Shown piece after piece: positions 19,121 through 27,736 of a stretch of DNA of 53,919 nucleotides. Under the pieces are notes generated by a model. It worked only from the letters and a program-made list of their open reading frames with translations. It had not been told where the DNA came from and searched no databases. The stretch's first letter is position 1. Every line of letters starts with the position of its first letter. A program made the translations under genes and the position numbers. The stretch is from Opitutaceae bacterium. GTDB lineage: Bacteria; Verrucomicrobiota; Verrucomicrobiia; Opitutales; Opitutaceae. The stretch lies in assembly GCA_027485815.1 (NCBI GenBank), contig JAIXQE010000096.1, positions 1 through 53,919 on the forward strand. Direction: 5' to 3'.

Positions 19121-20151
19121 TCCCACTCCGGGCCCGCCCCGCGCACGCGCGTGCGCACGCGCAGCAGGAACATGTCGGCGGTGATGTACAGGGTGCCGCC
19201 GTCGTCGCCCCAGGCGCAGTTGCCGGTCGCCTGGCCGGTCAGGATGCGGCCCAGCAACTTGCCCTCCGGCGACAGCACCAGCACGCCGCCCGGCCCCGTG
19301 GCCCAGACGTTGCCGCGGTGGTCGACCTTCAGTCCGTCGCAGGAGCCGCGCACCCCCGGCTGCCGGAGCGGCAACGCGTCGAAAAAGAGCCGCTCGCCCG
19401 CCAGTGTGCCGTCGGCCGCCACGTCGTAGGCCACGATCCGGGGCGCCCGGCCGTCGCTCACCGCGACGTAGAGGCGGCGCTCGTCGGGCGAGAAGCCGAT
19501 GCCGTTGGGAAACGTGAGGCTGGCGGTAAGCAGGGTGACCCGGCCGGAAGGCTCCACCCGGTAGACGCCGTGGTGCGGCTGCTCCTTGAGCGGGGACTCG
19601 TTGAGCTTCTCGAGGCCGTAGGGCGGATCGGTGAAGTAGACGTCGCCGTTGCGGCGCAGCGCGAGGTCGTTGGGGCTGTTGAAGCGGCGGCCGGCGTGGC
19701 GGTCGGCTAGCGTCACCCACCGGCCGCCCTCGTACCGCGCGACGCGCCGCTCGCCGTGCTGGCAGACGAGCAGGCGGCCCTGCGCGTCGCGGGCGAGGCC
19801 GTTGCTGCCGGGCTCGCGGAAGCCGGGCGTCGGCGTCAGGAGTCCGCTGGGCCGCAGGAACACCTCGGCCTGCCGCTGCCCCGGCGCCCAGCGCAGGATC
19901 ACGTTTTCCGGGACGTCCGAGAACAGCAGCGCGCCCTCGAACCACACCGGGCCCTCGGACCAGTTGAAGCCCTCCGCGAGGACCTCGATCACGGCCCCGG
20001 GCGCGACGAGCGCGTCGAAGGCGGAATCGAGCCGTTCGATCCGACCTTGGAAGACCGGGTTGGCGGGCGCGGACGGCGCGGCGGCGCGCAGGCCGGGAAT
20101 CCCGGCGAGGGCGGAAAACAGCAGGACGGCGAGCAGGCGGGACGGGGGCAT
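19090..20151 (-). CDS. Secreted SMP-30/gluconolactonase-family lactonase
   Basis: 353 aa six-bladed beta-propeller hydrolase. A signal peptide is at about 1-24 (MPPSRLLAVLLFSALAGIPG...). Metal ligands of the family are visible: Glu in FNWSEGPVWFEGALLFSD, Asn in RFNSPNDLALRRNGDVYFTD, and Asp in GSCDGLKVDHRGN. PYGLEK and FPNGIGFSPDE are also typical. It probably opens a sugar lactone (gluconolactone-like) in the periplasm. The C-terminus overlaps convergent radC by 31 bp. It is in the same direction as, and 81 bp downstream of, the Nudix gene. Confidence 0.91.
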   Translation of the reverse strand: MPPSRLLAVLLFSALAGIPGLRAAAPSAPANPVFQGRIERLDSAFDALVAPGAVIEVLAEGFNWSEGPVWFEGALLFSDVPENVILRWAPGQRQAEVFLRPSGLLTPTPGFREPGSNGLARDAQGRLLVCQHGERRVARYEGGRWVTLADRHAGRRFNSPNDLALRRNGDVYFTDPPYGLEKLNESPLKEQPHHGVYRVEPSGRVTLLTASLTFPNGIGFSPDERRLYVAVSDGRAPRIVAYDVAADGTLAGERLFFDALPLRQPGVRGSCDGLKVDHRGNVWATGPGGVLVLSPEGKLLGRILTGQATGNCAWGDDGGTLYITADMFLLRVRTRVRGAGPEWDQTTPASRKL

Positions 20152-20232
20152 CGGGGTAACGGCGCGGAAAACCGGCCGCCCCCCGGGATGACTCGCCCCG
20201 CGCCGCGAGGCAAGGATCCGCGGCGGGACCGC

Positions 20233-20802
20233 TCAGCCGGCCGCGGCGGGCGTCTTCCGCACCAGCCGCGCCAGGGACTCCTCGGGATTGAGGGCGGCGA
20301 CGGCGCCAAGCTCCACCCACGCCAGCGCCTTCGATTCGTGGGTCAGGCGCAGGGGTTCCGCCGGGTCGGCCTCCAGCAGGAAGCGCAGGTCGTGGTGGAA
20401 GTGACCCGGCTGGCCCGGTCGCTCCGGAATCCAATGGCGGTCGACGTCGAAAACCGCGGGCGACACCACCCGCAGCCCGGTCAGGCCGCTCTCCTCCTCC
20501 GCCTCCCGGCGGGCCACGGCCAGCAGGTCGCCGTCCCCATCCGCGTGGCCGCCCAGCTGCAGCCAGCGGTCGAGCTTGTGGTGGTGGGTGAGCAGGACGC
20601 GGCGCCGGCAGGGGCTGACGATCCAGGCGGAGCCGGTCAGATGCCCCGGCGCGCAGCGGCGCTCGAGGCAGTCGGGGTGCGCGCGGACAAAGGCAAGAAT
20701 CTCGGCCAGCGCGGCCGCCTCGGCGCCGGGTTCGGCGCGGGTCACGTGCGCCGCGAGCAGGGCGAGGACGGGGCCGCGGTGCATCCGTTCAGCGGGTCTC
20801 AT
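20233..20802 (-). CDS. Nudix hydrolase
   Basis: 189 aa. The Nudix box lies in the middle: GHADGDGDLLAVARREAEEE then SGL. It fits GX5EX7REUXEEXGU except that the first conserved Glu is Gly; the REAEEE metal-binding core is intact. The beta-strand context (SAWIVSPCRRRVLLTHHHKLDRWLQLGG) resembles Nudix proteins of the GGHxDG type. The substrate is unknown. The chosen ATG (20802) overlaps the upstream LOG gene's stop by 14 bases; an internal ATG at 20784 (MHRG) would remove the overlap. Either way the two genes are probably co-transcribed. Confidence 0.87.
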   Translation of the reverse strand: MRPAERMHRGPVLALLAAHVTRAEPGAEAAALAEILAFVRAHPDCLERRCAPGHLTGSAWIVSPCRRRVLLTHHHKLDRWLQLGGHADGDGDLLAVARREAEEESGLTGLRVVSPAVFDVDRHWIPERPGQPGHFHHDLRFLLEADPAEPLRLTHESKALAWVELGAVAALNPEESLARLVRKTPAAAG

Positions 20803-21367
20803 ACCACTTCGAATCCGCCGGGGCGGCGCCGGCGGCGATCGCGGGGAAGATCTCGGGCACCGACCGCACCACGCGGTAGAGGGAACGGTTGGACTCCTTG
20901 TAGAAGCGCTGTTCCTGCATCCGGTCGAAAAGCTGCAGCAGGGGATCGTAGAACCCGTCGAAATTGACCAGCACGCAGGGTTTCCGGACGACGTTGAGCT
21001 GGCGGAGCGTGAGGATCTCCACGATTTCCTCGAGCGTGCCCCAGCCGCCCGGCAGCGCGACGAAGGCGTCCGCCCGCGTCTCCAGCAGCAGCTTGCGCTC
21101 GCGCATCGTGATGACCGTGACCAGCTCGTCGGCCTCGTCGTAGGCGAGTTCGCGGACCTTCATGAATTCGGGGATCACGCCGACCACGCGGCCGCCGGCC
21201 TGTTTCACGGCCCGCGCCACCGTTCCCATCATTCCCGTGCGCCCGCCCCCGAACACGAGGTCCCAGCCCTCCGCGACCAGGCGGGTGCCGAGTTCGCTCG
21301 CGAGGTGGAGGTACTTGGCGTCGAGGCGGTCGGAGGAGGCGCAGTAGACGCAGAGGCGCTTTGACAT
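20789..21367 (-). CDS. LOG-family protein (TIGR00730 type)
   Basis: 192 aa. Starts MSKRLCVYCASSDRLDAKY, the usual LOG N-terminus. It contains VFGGGRTGMMGTVA, the signature ALPGGWGTLEEIVE and VLVNFDGFYDPLL. Family members act as cytokinin riboside 5'-monophosphate phosphoribohydrolases (nucleotide to base plus ribose phosphate) or related nucleotidases. Length is normal. The start codon at 21367 is only six bases from the divergent start proposed for gluQ, so its promoter must lie inside that gene. This is a second, single-domain LOG gene, distinct from the 635-aa fusion at 5945-7852. Confidence 0.92.
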   Translation of the reverse strand: MSKRLCVYCASSDRLDAKYLHLASELGTRLVAEGWDLVFGGGRTGMMGTVARAVKQAGGRVVGVIPEFMKVRELAYDEADELVTVITMRERKLLLETRADAFVALPGGWGTLEEIVEILTLRQLNVVRKPCVLVNFDGFYDPLLQLFDRMQEQRFYKESNRSLYRVVRSVPEIFPAIAAGAAPADSKWYETR

Positions 21368-21373
21368 CGGAGG

Positions 21374-22300
21374 ATGAGATTGAGGGGTGAGGCGTCGGCT
21401 GCTTGGTTTCAAACCAATCCCGGCGCGCCCGTGTCTCCCGCTCCCCCGCCCTCCCTCCCGCCCTACGTGGGCCGCCTCGCGCCTTCGCCGACCGGCTGGC
21501 TGCACCTCGGCCACGCAAGGACCTTCTGGGCGGCCCACCAGCGCGCACGTGCGGCCGGGGGGAGGCTCCTGCTCCGGCACGATGACCTCGACCAGGACCG
21601 CTGCCGGCCGGAGTTCATCGCCGCCGCCGAGGAGGATCTCCGCTGGCTCGGCTTGGACTGGGACGGACCGCCGATCGTGCAGACCACGCGGCGCGCGCGC
21701 CACCGCGCCGCCCTCGAACGGCTCCACGCGGCCGGGCTGCTCTTTCCCTGCGTCCGCACCCGCCGCGACGTGCTCGAGGCCTCCTCAGCGCCGCACGAGG
21801 GCGGGCCGGACGACGAGCCGGTGTACCCGCCGGCGTTCCGCCCGCCGGAGGGCACCGCCCCACCGCCCCTCGGGGAGCGGATCACCGTGAACTGGCGCTT
21901 CCGCGTCCCGGACGGGCGCGAGCTCCGGTTCCTCGACGGCGCCGCCGGGCCCCAGGGGGCGGTGGCGGGGCGGGACTTCGGCGACTTCCTGGTGTGGCGC
22001 AAGGACGACACCCCGAGCTACCAGCTCGCTTGCGCCGTCGACGACGCGGAACTCGGCGTGACCGAGGTCGTGCGCGGGGAGGACCTGCTGCGGAGCACGC
22101 TGCGCCAACTCCTGCTCCTGGAGGCGCTCGGGGCCCCGGTGCCGCGCTACCGGCATTTGCCGCTGGTGCGGGATGCAAGCGGCACGCGCCTCGCCAAGCG
22201 CCACGACGCGCTGGCCCTGCGGACCTTGCGCGCCCAAGGCGTGGATCCCGCCGCCTTGCGGGCCGGGTTCACTGCCGAGCTCGGAGCGCGACCCGCCTGA
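21374..22300 (+). CDS. gluQ: Glutamyl-Q tRNA(Asp) synthetase
   Basis: 308 aa. Class I glutamyl-tRNA synthetase catalytic core without an anticodon-binding domain, as in GluQ-RS, which glutamylates queuosine at the tRNA(Asp) wobble base. Motifs: GRLAPSPTGWLHLGHARTFW (HIGH-like HLGH), RHDDLDQDR, SYQLACAVDDAELGVTEVVR, RHLPLVRDASG and a KMSKS-like RLAKRH. The zinc cysteines found in many GluQ-RS are absent; a single Cys (FPCVRTRRD) remains. Start uncertain: ATG 21374 has GGAGG directly before it with no spacing, and GTG 21431 would give a more usual N-terminus. queA lies about 1.4 kb downstream on the same strand. Confidence 0.88.
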   Translation: MRLRGEASAAWFQTNPGAPVSPAPPPSLPPYVGRLAPSPTGWLHLGHARTFWAAHQRARAAGGRLLLRHDDLDQDRCRPEFIAAAEEDLRWLGLDWDGPPIVQTTRRARHRAALERLHAAGLLFPCVRTRRDVLEASSAPHEGGPDDEPVYPPAFRPPEGTAPPPLGERITVNWRFRVPDGRELRFLDGAAGPQGAVAGRDFGDFLVWRKDDTPSYQLACAVDDAELGVTEVVRGEDLLRSTLRQLLLLEALGAPVPRYRHLPLVRDASGTRLAKRHDALALRTLRAQGVDPAALRAGFTAELGARPA

Positions 22301-22396
22301 CGGCTCGCACCCCGCGGCGTCGACTCCGTTTACACTTTTCCAACGCGTGGGCCAGGTGCAGCGGCCTTTCGATAAGTTTTATCTCCCTGCTTCCAA

Positions 22397-22504
22397 AGTA
22401 GCTTAGGAAAGTCGTCTTCCCATCTGGGATGACGTGGTACGCCACCGGCTAAAGGGATGGGCGGTGCCGCCGCGGATCCACCCGGTCGGCCCCACTTTCG
22501 ACCG
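22397..22504 (+). promoter_or_regulatory. Structured leader upstream of the HAF-repeat gene, class unknown
   Basis: The 210-bp gap before the HAF gene is the least GC-rich spot around and contains tandem potential hairpins. CGTCTTCCC/GGGATGACG (22413-22421 with 22426-22434) has one mismatch and a 4-base loop. GTGG-TACG-CCAC spans 22434-22445. CGGC/GCCG is at 22446-22449 and 22466-22469. CGGTCG/CGACCG (22483-22488 with 22499-22504) ends six bases before the ATG. A small inverted repeat GATAA-gtt-TTATC (22371-22383) lies further upstream. It matches no riboswitch consensus I know. No Shine-Dalgarno is evident between the last hairpin and the start. Confidence 0.4.
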
Positions 22505-22510
22505 ACCTTT

Positions 22511-23632
22511 ATGCATCCGTTCGTCTCCTCCCTGCGCCCCGCGGTCATCCGCCGGTCCGTTCCCGCCCTCGTTGTGCTGGCCCTCGCGGGCGCGGCCGCC
22601 GTCGCGCCGCTCGCCGCGCAGTCGGCCTACACCGTGACCGAGATCGGCGTGCTGCCGGGGCACACCAATGGCTTCGCCATCTCGATCAACGACGCCGGTC
22701 AGGTCGCCGGCTACAGCGAGCCGACGATTCCCAACATGACGCAGCGCGGCTGGGTCTACAAAGGGGGCGCCCTGACCGCGCTCGGCACCCTGCCGAAGCG
22801 GGGGCAGTACTCGAGCGCCACCTTCATTCATCCGACCACCGGCGTCATCGTCGGCGACGGGGACACCGGCGATTTCCGGCCCCAGGGGATGGTCCGCATC
22901 GGCGCCAGCGTGTACAACGTGTTCCCCAACAACGGCGGCAACACCCACGTGCTGCGCGTCGACACCGCGGGGCGCATCTACGGCTACTTCATCGGGGGCA
23001 GGAGCACCGACTGGATGGGCGGGATGTGGACGCCCAATCCCAAGAAGGCCGGCACCTACACGCAGACCATCTTGGGCGGGCCGGGGATGCCCCTGAGCTT
23101 CAACGGCAACGGCCAGGGCGTCGGCTACCAGAGCGGCGGCACCCTGCGGCAGTTGGCCGCCTTCTGGGACAACACCGGGGCGCGGGCGATGCAGGTGCTC
23201 CCTGCCCGGCCTGAGTTCACCAGCAGCTCCGCGAACGCCCTCAGCGACAACGGTGCCACCATCGTGGGCACCGGCCATCCGGCGTTCAGTTCCATTCCCT
23301 TGCTCTGGTCGCGCACCGGCACCACGTGGACCCTCCGGGACCTGCCGGTGCTCACGGGCGACAACCAGGGCTCAGCCAACGGCGTCAACAACGCGGGCGT
23401 CGTGATCGGGACCAGCACCTACGGCATCCCTGGCACCTGGCAGATCGAGGCCAGCACCAGCGTGGTGTGGCTGCAGGGCGTTCCCCGCGAGATCCAGCCG
23501 CTGCTCGACCCGGTTTCGGGCGCGGGCTGGCTGATCACGAGCCTGGTGGGCATCAACAACTCCGGGCAGATCGTGGCCAACGCGCTCAAGGGCGGCTTCA
23601 GCCGGGCGATCATCCTCACCCCGGTGCCCTGA
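22511..23632 (+). CDS. Secreted HAF-repeat protein
   Basis: 373 aa. A signal peptide of about 40 residues ends LAAQSA. The mature part has repeated HAF-type blades such as YTVTEIGVLPGHTNGFAISI plus NDAGQVAGYS, then NGNGQGVGYQ, SDNGATIVGTG, GVNNAGVVIGTS and GINNSGQIVANA. These N-D/N-x-G-x-V-x-G motifs define the 'probable extracellular repeat, HAF family', predicted to fold as a propeller. No PEP-CTERM or autotransporter tail is visible; the chain ends AIILTPVP. Function is unknown. The start ATG at 22511 lies just after a hairpin in the leader. Confidence 0.88.
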   Translation: MHPFVSSLRPAVIRRSVPALVVLALAGAAAVAPLAAQSAYTVTEIGVLPGHTNGFAISINDAGQVAGYSEPTIPNMTQRGWVYKGGALTALGTLPKRGQYSSATFIHPTTGVIVGDGDTGDFRPQGMVRIGASVYNVFPNNGGNTHVLRVDTAGRIYGYFIGGRSTDWMGGMWTPNPKKAGTYTQTILGGPGMPLSFNGNGQGVGYQSGGTLRQLAAFWDNTGARAMQVLPARPEFTSSSANALSDNGATIVGTGHPAFSSIPLLWSRTGTTWTLRDLPVLTGDNQGSANGVNNAGVVIGTSTYGIPGTWQIEASTSVVWLQGVPREIQPLLDPVSGAGWLITSLVGINNSGQIVANALKGGFSRAIILTPVP

Positions 23633-23674
23633 GCCGCAGGGCGTTCGGGGCTGGACACCGCGTTCCGGGGCAAC

Positions 23675-24787
23675 TTGCTCCCGGGACCCGTGCCGCCGCT
23701 CCCAACCTCCCGCTTTGATTTCCCCGTCCCGGAGCGCCTGATCGCCCGGACGCCGGCGGCGCGGCGCGACGCCTCCCGCCTGCTCGTGGTGGACCGGGCC
23801 TCGCGGCAACTCACGCACCGGACGTTCGCGGACCTGGGGGAGTACCTCCGCGCCGGAGACCTCCTCGTGCGCAACAATGCGGCGGTCCTCCCCGCCCGGT
23901 TGCGGGCCCTGCGGCCGACCGGCGGCCAGGTCGAGTGCCTGCTGCTCCAGCCATTGGGTGCCGGTGAGCGGTGGCGCTGCCTGGTCCGCCCGGGGCGGAA
24001 GCTCGCGCCCGGGGCCACCTTCGCCGCGCCCGGCGGGGAATTCACCGGGCGGATCGAGGCCCGGCTGCCGGACGGCACGGCGGAGGTCTCGTTCGCAACG
24101 GCGTCCGGCGAGCCGCTCACGGCGGTGGCCAACCGCATCGGCGCCGTGCCCCTGCCGCCCTACATCGAACGGGCGCGGGAGGCCGCCGGCGAGACGGGCG
24201 AGGGCTCGTTCCCGGACCGCGAGCGCTACCAGACCGTCTACGCGGAGCCCGCGCGCCAGGTCGCCGCCGCCGCCCCCACGGCGGGCCTGCACTTCACCCC
24301 CGAACTGCTCGCCCGCCTCGCCGCGGCGGGCGTCGGCACGGCCGACCTCACGCTCCACGTGGGCCTGGGCACCTTCCAGCCCATCGCCACCGAAAATGTC
24401 GAGGACCACGCCATCCACCGCGAGGTCTACGAGATCCCGGTCGCGACCCAGACGCGCCTGTTCCCCCCGCTCGCCGGCCGGCGGATCGCCGTCGGCACCA
24501 CGTCGGTCCGGACCATCGAGGATTTCCTCGCCCGGCACCCCGCCCCCCTGCCGCAACCCTGCGTGGCGGAGGCCGGGATCTACATCGTTCCGCCCCGGGA
24601 ATTCCGCGGGGTCGACGCGCTCATCACCAACTTCCACCAACCCCGTTCCACCCTCCTGTGCCTGGTGGCGGCCTTCCTCACCCCCGGCTCCACCGCGGGG
24701 GTCGACTGGCTGCGCGAGATCTACCAGACCGCGATCGACCGCGAGTACCGCTTCTTCAGCTACGGGGACGCGATGCTGATCCTCTGA
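23675..24787 (+). CDS. queA: S-adenosylmethionine:tRNA ribosyltransferase-isomerase
   Basis: 370 aa enzyme that transfers and isomerises the ribosyl part of SAM onto 7-aminomethyl-7-deazaguanine in tRNA, forming epoxyqueuosine. Motifs: FDFPVPERLIARTPAARRDASRL split over the N-terminus, LLVRNNAAVLPARL, ERYQTVYAEP, AAAPTAGLHFT, LHVGLGTFQP, GTTSVRT and ITNFHQPRSTLL, all highly conserved in QueA. TTG 23675 has GGGG five bases upstream; an in-frame GTG at 23690 gives a start closer to other QueA proteins. It shares the queuosine route with gluQ upstream. Confidence 0.95.
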   Translation: MLPGPVPPLPTSRFDFPVPERLIARTPAARRDASRLLVVDRASRQLTHRTFADLGEYLRAGDLLVRNNAAVLPARLRALRPTGGQVECLLLQPLGAGERWRCLVRPGRKLAPGATFAAPGGEFTGRIEARLPDGTAEVSFATASGEPLTAVANRIGAVPLPPYIERAREAAGETGEGSFPDRERYQTVYAEPARQVAAAAPTAGLHFTPELLARLAAAGVGTADLTLHVGLGTFQPIATENVEDHAIHREVYEIPVATQTRLFPPLAGRRIAVGTTSVRTIEDFLARHPAPLPQPCVAEAGIYIVPPREFRGVDALITNFHQPRSTLLCLVAAFLTPGSTAGVDWLREIYQTAIDREYRFFSYGDAMLIL

Positions 24788-24851
24788 AGGCCGGCCGCAG
24801 GGACTCCGGCCCAGCCTTGGCTTTCGCCGGCCCAGCGTCACCTTGACCTGA

Positions 24852-25211
24852 ATGAACGACGACGAACTGCAGGCGCTGATCGAGGAGGCAACGGCGGATT
24901 TTGCCGCGGGCGACAACGACCCCGCCCTGGCGAAGCTCGCCCGCGCCACCGCCGCCGCCCCGGCCTCCTTCGCCGCCTGGCACGCCCTCGCGGAGGTGAC
25001 CTTCTCGCTCCGGCGCCTCGACGAGGCCCTCGCGGCGGCGGAACGGGCCCACGCCCTCGACCCGGCCGACCTGTTCATCAACACCACCCTGTCCCGGATC
25101 TGGATGGAACGCGGCGACAAGCCGCGGGCGGAACACTTCGGGGCCCAGGCGCGGATGCAGGGCTGGAAGGAGCAACTGAAGGCGCCGCCGCCCCCACCGC
25201 CCCTCCGTTGA
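24852..25211 (+). CDS. Small tetratricopeptide-repeat protein
   Basis: 119 aa, soluble, with about two and a half TPR units (ASFAAWHALAEVTFSLRRLD, EALAAAERAHALDPADL) and a C-terminal Pro-rich tail (KAPPPPPPLR). No signal peptide or membrane segment. TPRs mediate protein-protein contacts, and no partner can be named. Its stop overlaps an in-frame TTG of accA; the accA ATG lies 32 bp further on, so the two are likely in one transcript. Confidence 0.85.
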   Translation: MNDDELQALIEEATADFAAGDNDPALAKLARATAAAPASFAAWHALAEVTFSLRRLDEALAAAERAHALDPADLFINTTLSRIWMERGDKPRAEHFGAQARMQGWKEQLKAPPPPPPLR

Positions 25212-25243
25212 CAGCCGTGAAACCCGAACCCTACCCTTCCCCG

Positions 25244-26224
<981 letters not shown>

Positions 26225-26226
26225 CG

Positions 26227-26258
26227 CCGCCCTGCCGGGGCCTTCCCTGCCAGGGCGG
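26227..26258. terminator. Perfect 8-bp inverted repeat between accA and a convergent small ORF
   Basis: CCGCCCTG (26227-26234) and CAGGGCGG (26251-26258) pair perfectly around a 16-base loop, starting two bases after the accA stop. There is no T-run on either side, so it would be a Rho-type or structural terminator at best. The position between convergent genes fits a bidirectional termination or mRNA-end role. Confidence 0.4.
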
Positions 26259-26275
26259 ACCGGACACTGCCGGAC

Positions 26276-26473
26276 TCAGGAAGGGAAGCCGAACGGCTGG
26301 GCGCCGATCTCCGGGCGCAGGCCGGCGTCCTGCCCCAGCCGCGCCACCATCGGCGCCTCTCCGTGGAAGCCCGCGACGTCCTCGAAGCCGTCCCGGGCCT
26401 GGCCGACCGCGCGGATGGTGACGATCACGGCGGCGACGGACAGGGCGAGGAGGCTGAGGAGGAAAAGGGTCAT
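26276..26473 (-). CDS. Small single-pass membrane protein, hypothetical
   Basis: 65 aa from the ATG at 26473: MTLFLLSLLALSVAAVIVTI forms one clear membrane helix, followed by a soluble tail ending AQPFGFPS. It fills the otherwise empty accA-aroC gap, on the opposite strand to both. Longer in-frame starts upstream give a Pro/Gly-rich stretch without coding character. The hydrophobic pattern is the only evidence; no family recognised. It could be a chance reading frame in GC-rich DNA. Confidence 0.45.
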   Translation of the reverse strand: MTLFLLSLLALSVAAVIVTIRAVGQARDGFEDVAGFHGEAPMVARLGQDAGLRPEIGAQPFGFPS

Positions 26474-26578
26474 GGCGGGCGGGATTGGGCCCAATCTTCC
26501 ACCGCGCGCGGGGCTGACCAGCGGCATCGCGCGGGCGGAGCCTTTTTGACATCTCGTAAACAATCCGGGGCGCGCCGC

Positions 26579-26630
26579 GGCCCCGCCGGGATTTGCCGCT
26601 TGCGGGGCCAAGGGAGGGGGCCAACCCTCC
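26579..26630 (+). promoter_or_regulatory. aroC leader: two hairpins, the second covering the ribosome binding site
   Basis: GGCCCCGC (26579-26586) and GCGGGGCC (26602-26609) form an 8-bp stem. Immediately after, GGAGGG (26613-26618) pairs with CCCTCC (26625-26630), loop GGCCAA. The second hairpin ends 7 bases before the aroC ATG and hides the strong Shine-Dalgarno AGGGAGGGGG (26611-26620). This could set or regulate aroC translation. High GC makes chance pairing common, so this is suggestive only. Confidence 0.35.
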
Positions 26631-26637
26631 GCGGCCG

Positions 26638-27735
26638 ATGGCGAACACGTTCGGCACCCTCTTCACCGTCACCACCTGGGGCGAGAGTCACGGTCCCGCC
26701 GTGGGCGCGGTGGTGGACGGCTGTCCGCCCCGCCTGCCGCTGACGCCGGAGGACATCCAGGTCGAGCTCGACCGTCGCCGGCCGGGGCAGAGCGACATCG
26801 TGACGCCGCGCAAGGAGGAGGACCGGGTGGAGTTCCTCTCGGGGGTCTTCGAGGGCCGCACCACGGGCACGCCGATCTCCCTGGTCGTGCGCAACGCGGA
26901 CCAGCGCCCCGCGGCCTACGACGAGATGCGGGACAAGTTCCGGCCCTCGCACGCCGATTTCACCTACCAGGCCAAGTACGGCCTGCGCGACCACCGCGGC
27001 GGCGGCCGCAGCTCCGCGCGCGAGACGGTCGGCCGCGTGGCCGCCGGCGCCATCGCCCGCAAGGTCCTGGCCCTCGCCGGGGGCGTCGAGATCCGGGCCT
27101 TCCTCACCCAGGTGCACGACATCGCGATGCCGGCCGACGCGCTCGCCGCGTTCCCCTCCCTCGCCGAGGTCGAGGCGACGGCGGTCCGCTGCCCGCACCC
27201 CGAGACGGCGGCGCGGATGATCGAGCGCATCAAGGCGGTGCGCTCCGAGGGCGACTCCGTGGGCGGCGTGATCGAGTGCCGCGTGCGCGGCCTGCCGGCG
27301 GGGCTCGGCGAACCGGTCTTCGACCGCCTGGAGGCCGACCTCGCCAAGGCGATGCTCTCCCTGCCCGCGACCAAGGGGTTCGAACTCGGCAGCGGGTTCG
27401 CCGGCGCGACGCTCCGCGGCAGCGAGCACAACGACGCCTTCGAGGTTCGGGACGGACGCGTGCGCACCCGCACCAACCGCAGCGGTGGCACCCAGGGTGG
27501 CATCAGCAACGGCGAGGAACTCGTCTTCCGCACCGCCTTCAAGCCTACCGCGACCATCCTCCAGCGTCAGGCGACGGTCGACACCGCGGGCGCGGCGACC
27601 GAGCTGATCGGCCGCGGCCGCCACGATCCCTGCGTCGTCCCGCGCGCCGTCCCGATCGTCGAGGCAATGACCGCCCTCGTGCTCCTTGATCACTGGCTCC
27701 GTCACGCCGCCCAGAACCGGACCTTCACGTTCTGA
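26638..27735 (+). CDS. aroC: Chorismate synthase
   Basis: 365 aa. Converts 5-enolpyruvylshikimate-3-phosphate to chorismate using reduced FMN, the last common step to aromatic amino acids. Family signatures are [18 protein letters not shown] at the N-terminus, GRRSSARET-type [18 protein letters not shown] in the middle, and [14 protein letters not shown] toward the C-terminus. ATG 26638 follows AGGGAGGGGG. A GTG-started P-loop-like gene begins one base after the stop. Confidence 0.96.
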   Translation: MANTFGTLFTVTTWGESHGPAVGAVVDGCPPRLPLTPEDIQVELDRRRPGQSDIVTPRKEEDRVEFLSGVFEGRTTGTPISLVVRNADQRPAAYDEMRDKFRPSHADFTYQAKYGLRDHRGGGRSSARETVGRVAAGAIARKVLALAGGVEIRAFLTQVHDIAMPADALAAFPSLAEVEATAVRCPHPETAARMIERIKAVRSEGDSVGGVIECRVRGLPAGLGEPVFDRLEADLAKAMLSLPATKGFELGSGFAGATLRGSEHNDAFEVRDGRVRTRTNRSGGTQGGISNGEELVFRTAFKPTATILQRQATVDTAGAATELIGRGRHDPCVVPRAVPIVEAMTALVLLDHWLRHAAQNRTFTF

Positions 27736-27736
27736 A

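Noticed and set aside
22397-22504. Leader as a cyclic di-GMP riboswitch
   Set aside because: The GGCAAACC and GACGCAAAGC core elements are missing, so the class cannot be assigned.
26546-26551. TTGACA upstream of aroC as a -35 promoter element
   Set aside because: No AT-rich -10 hexamer at 16-18 bp; left unassigned.
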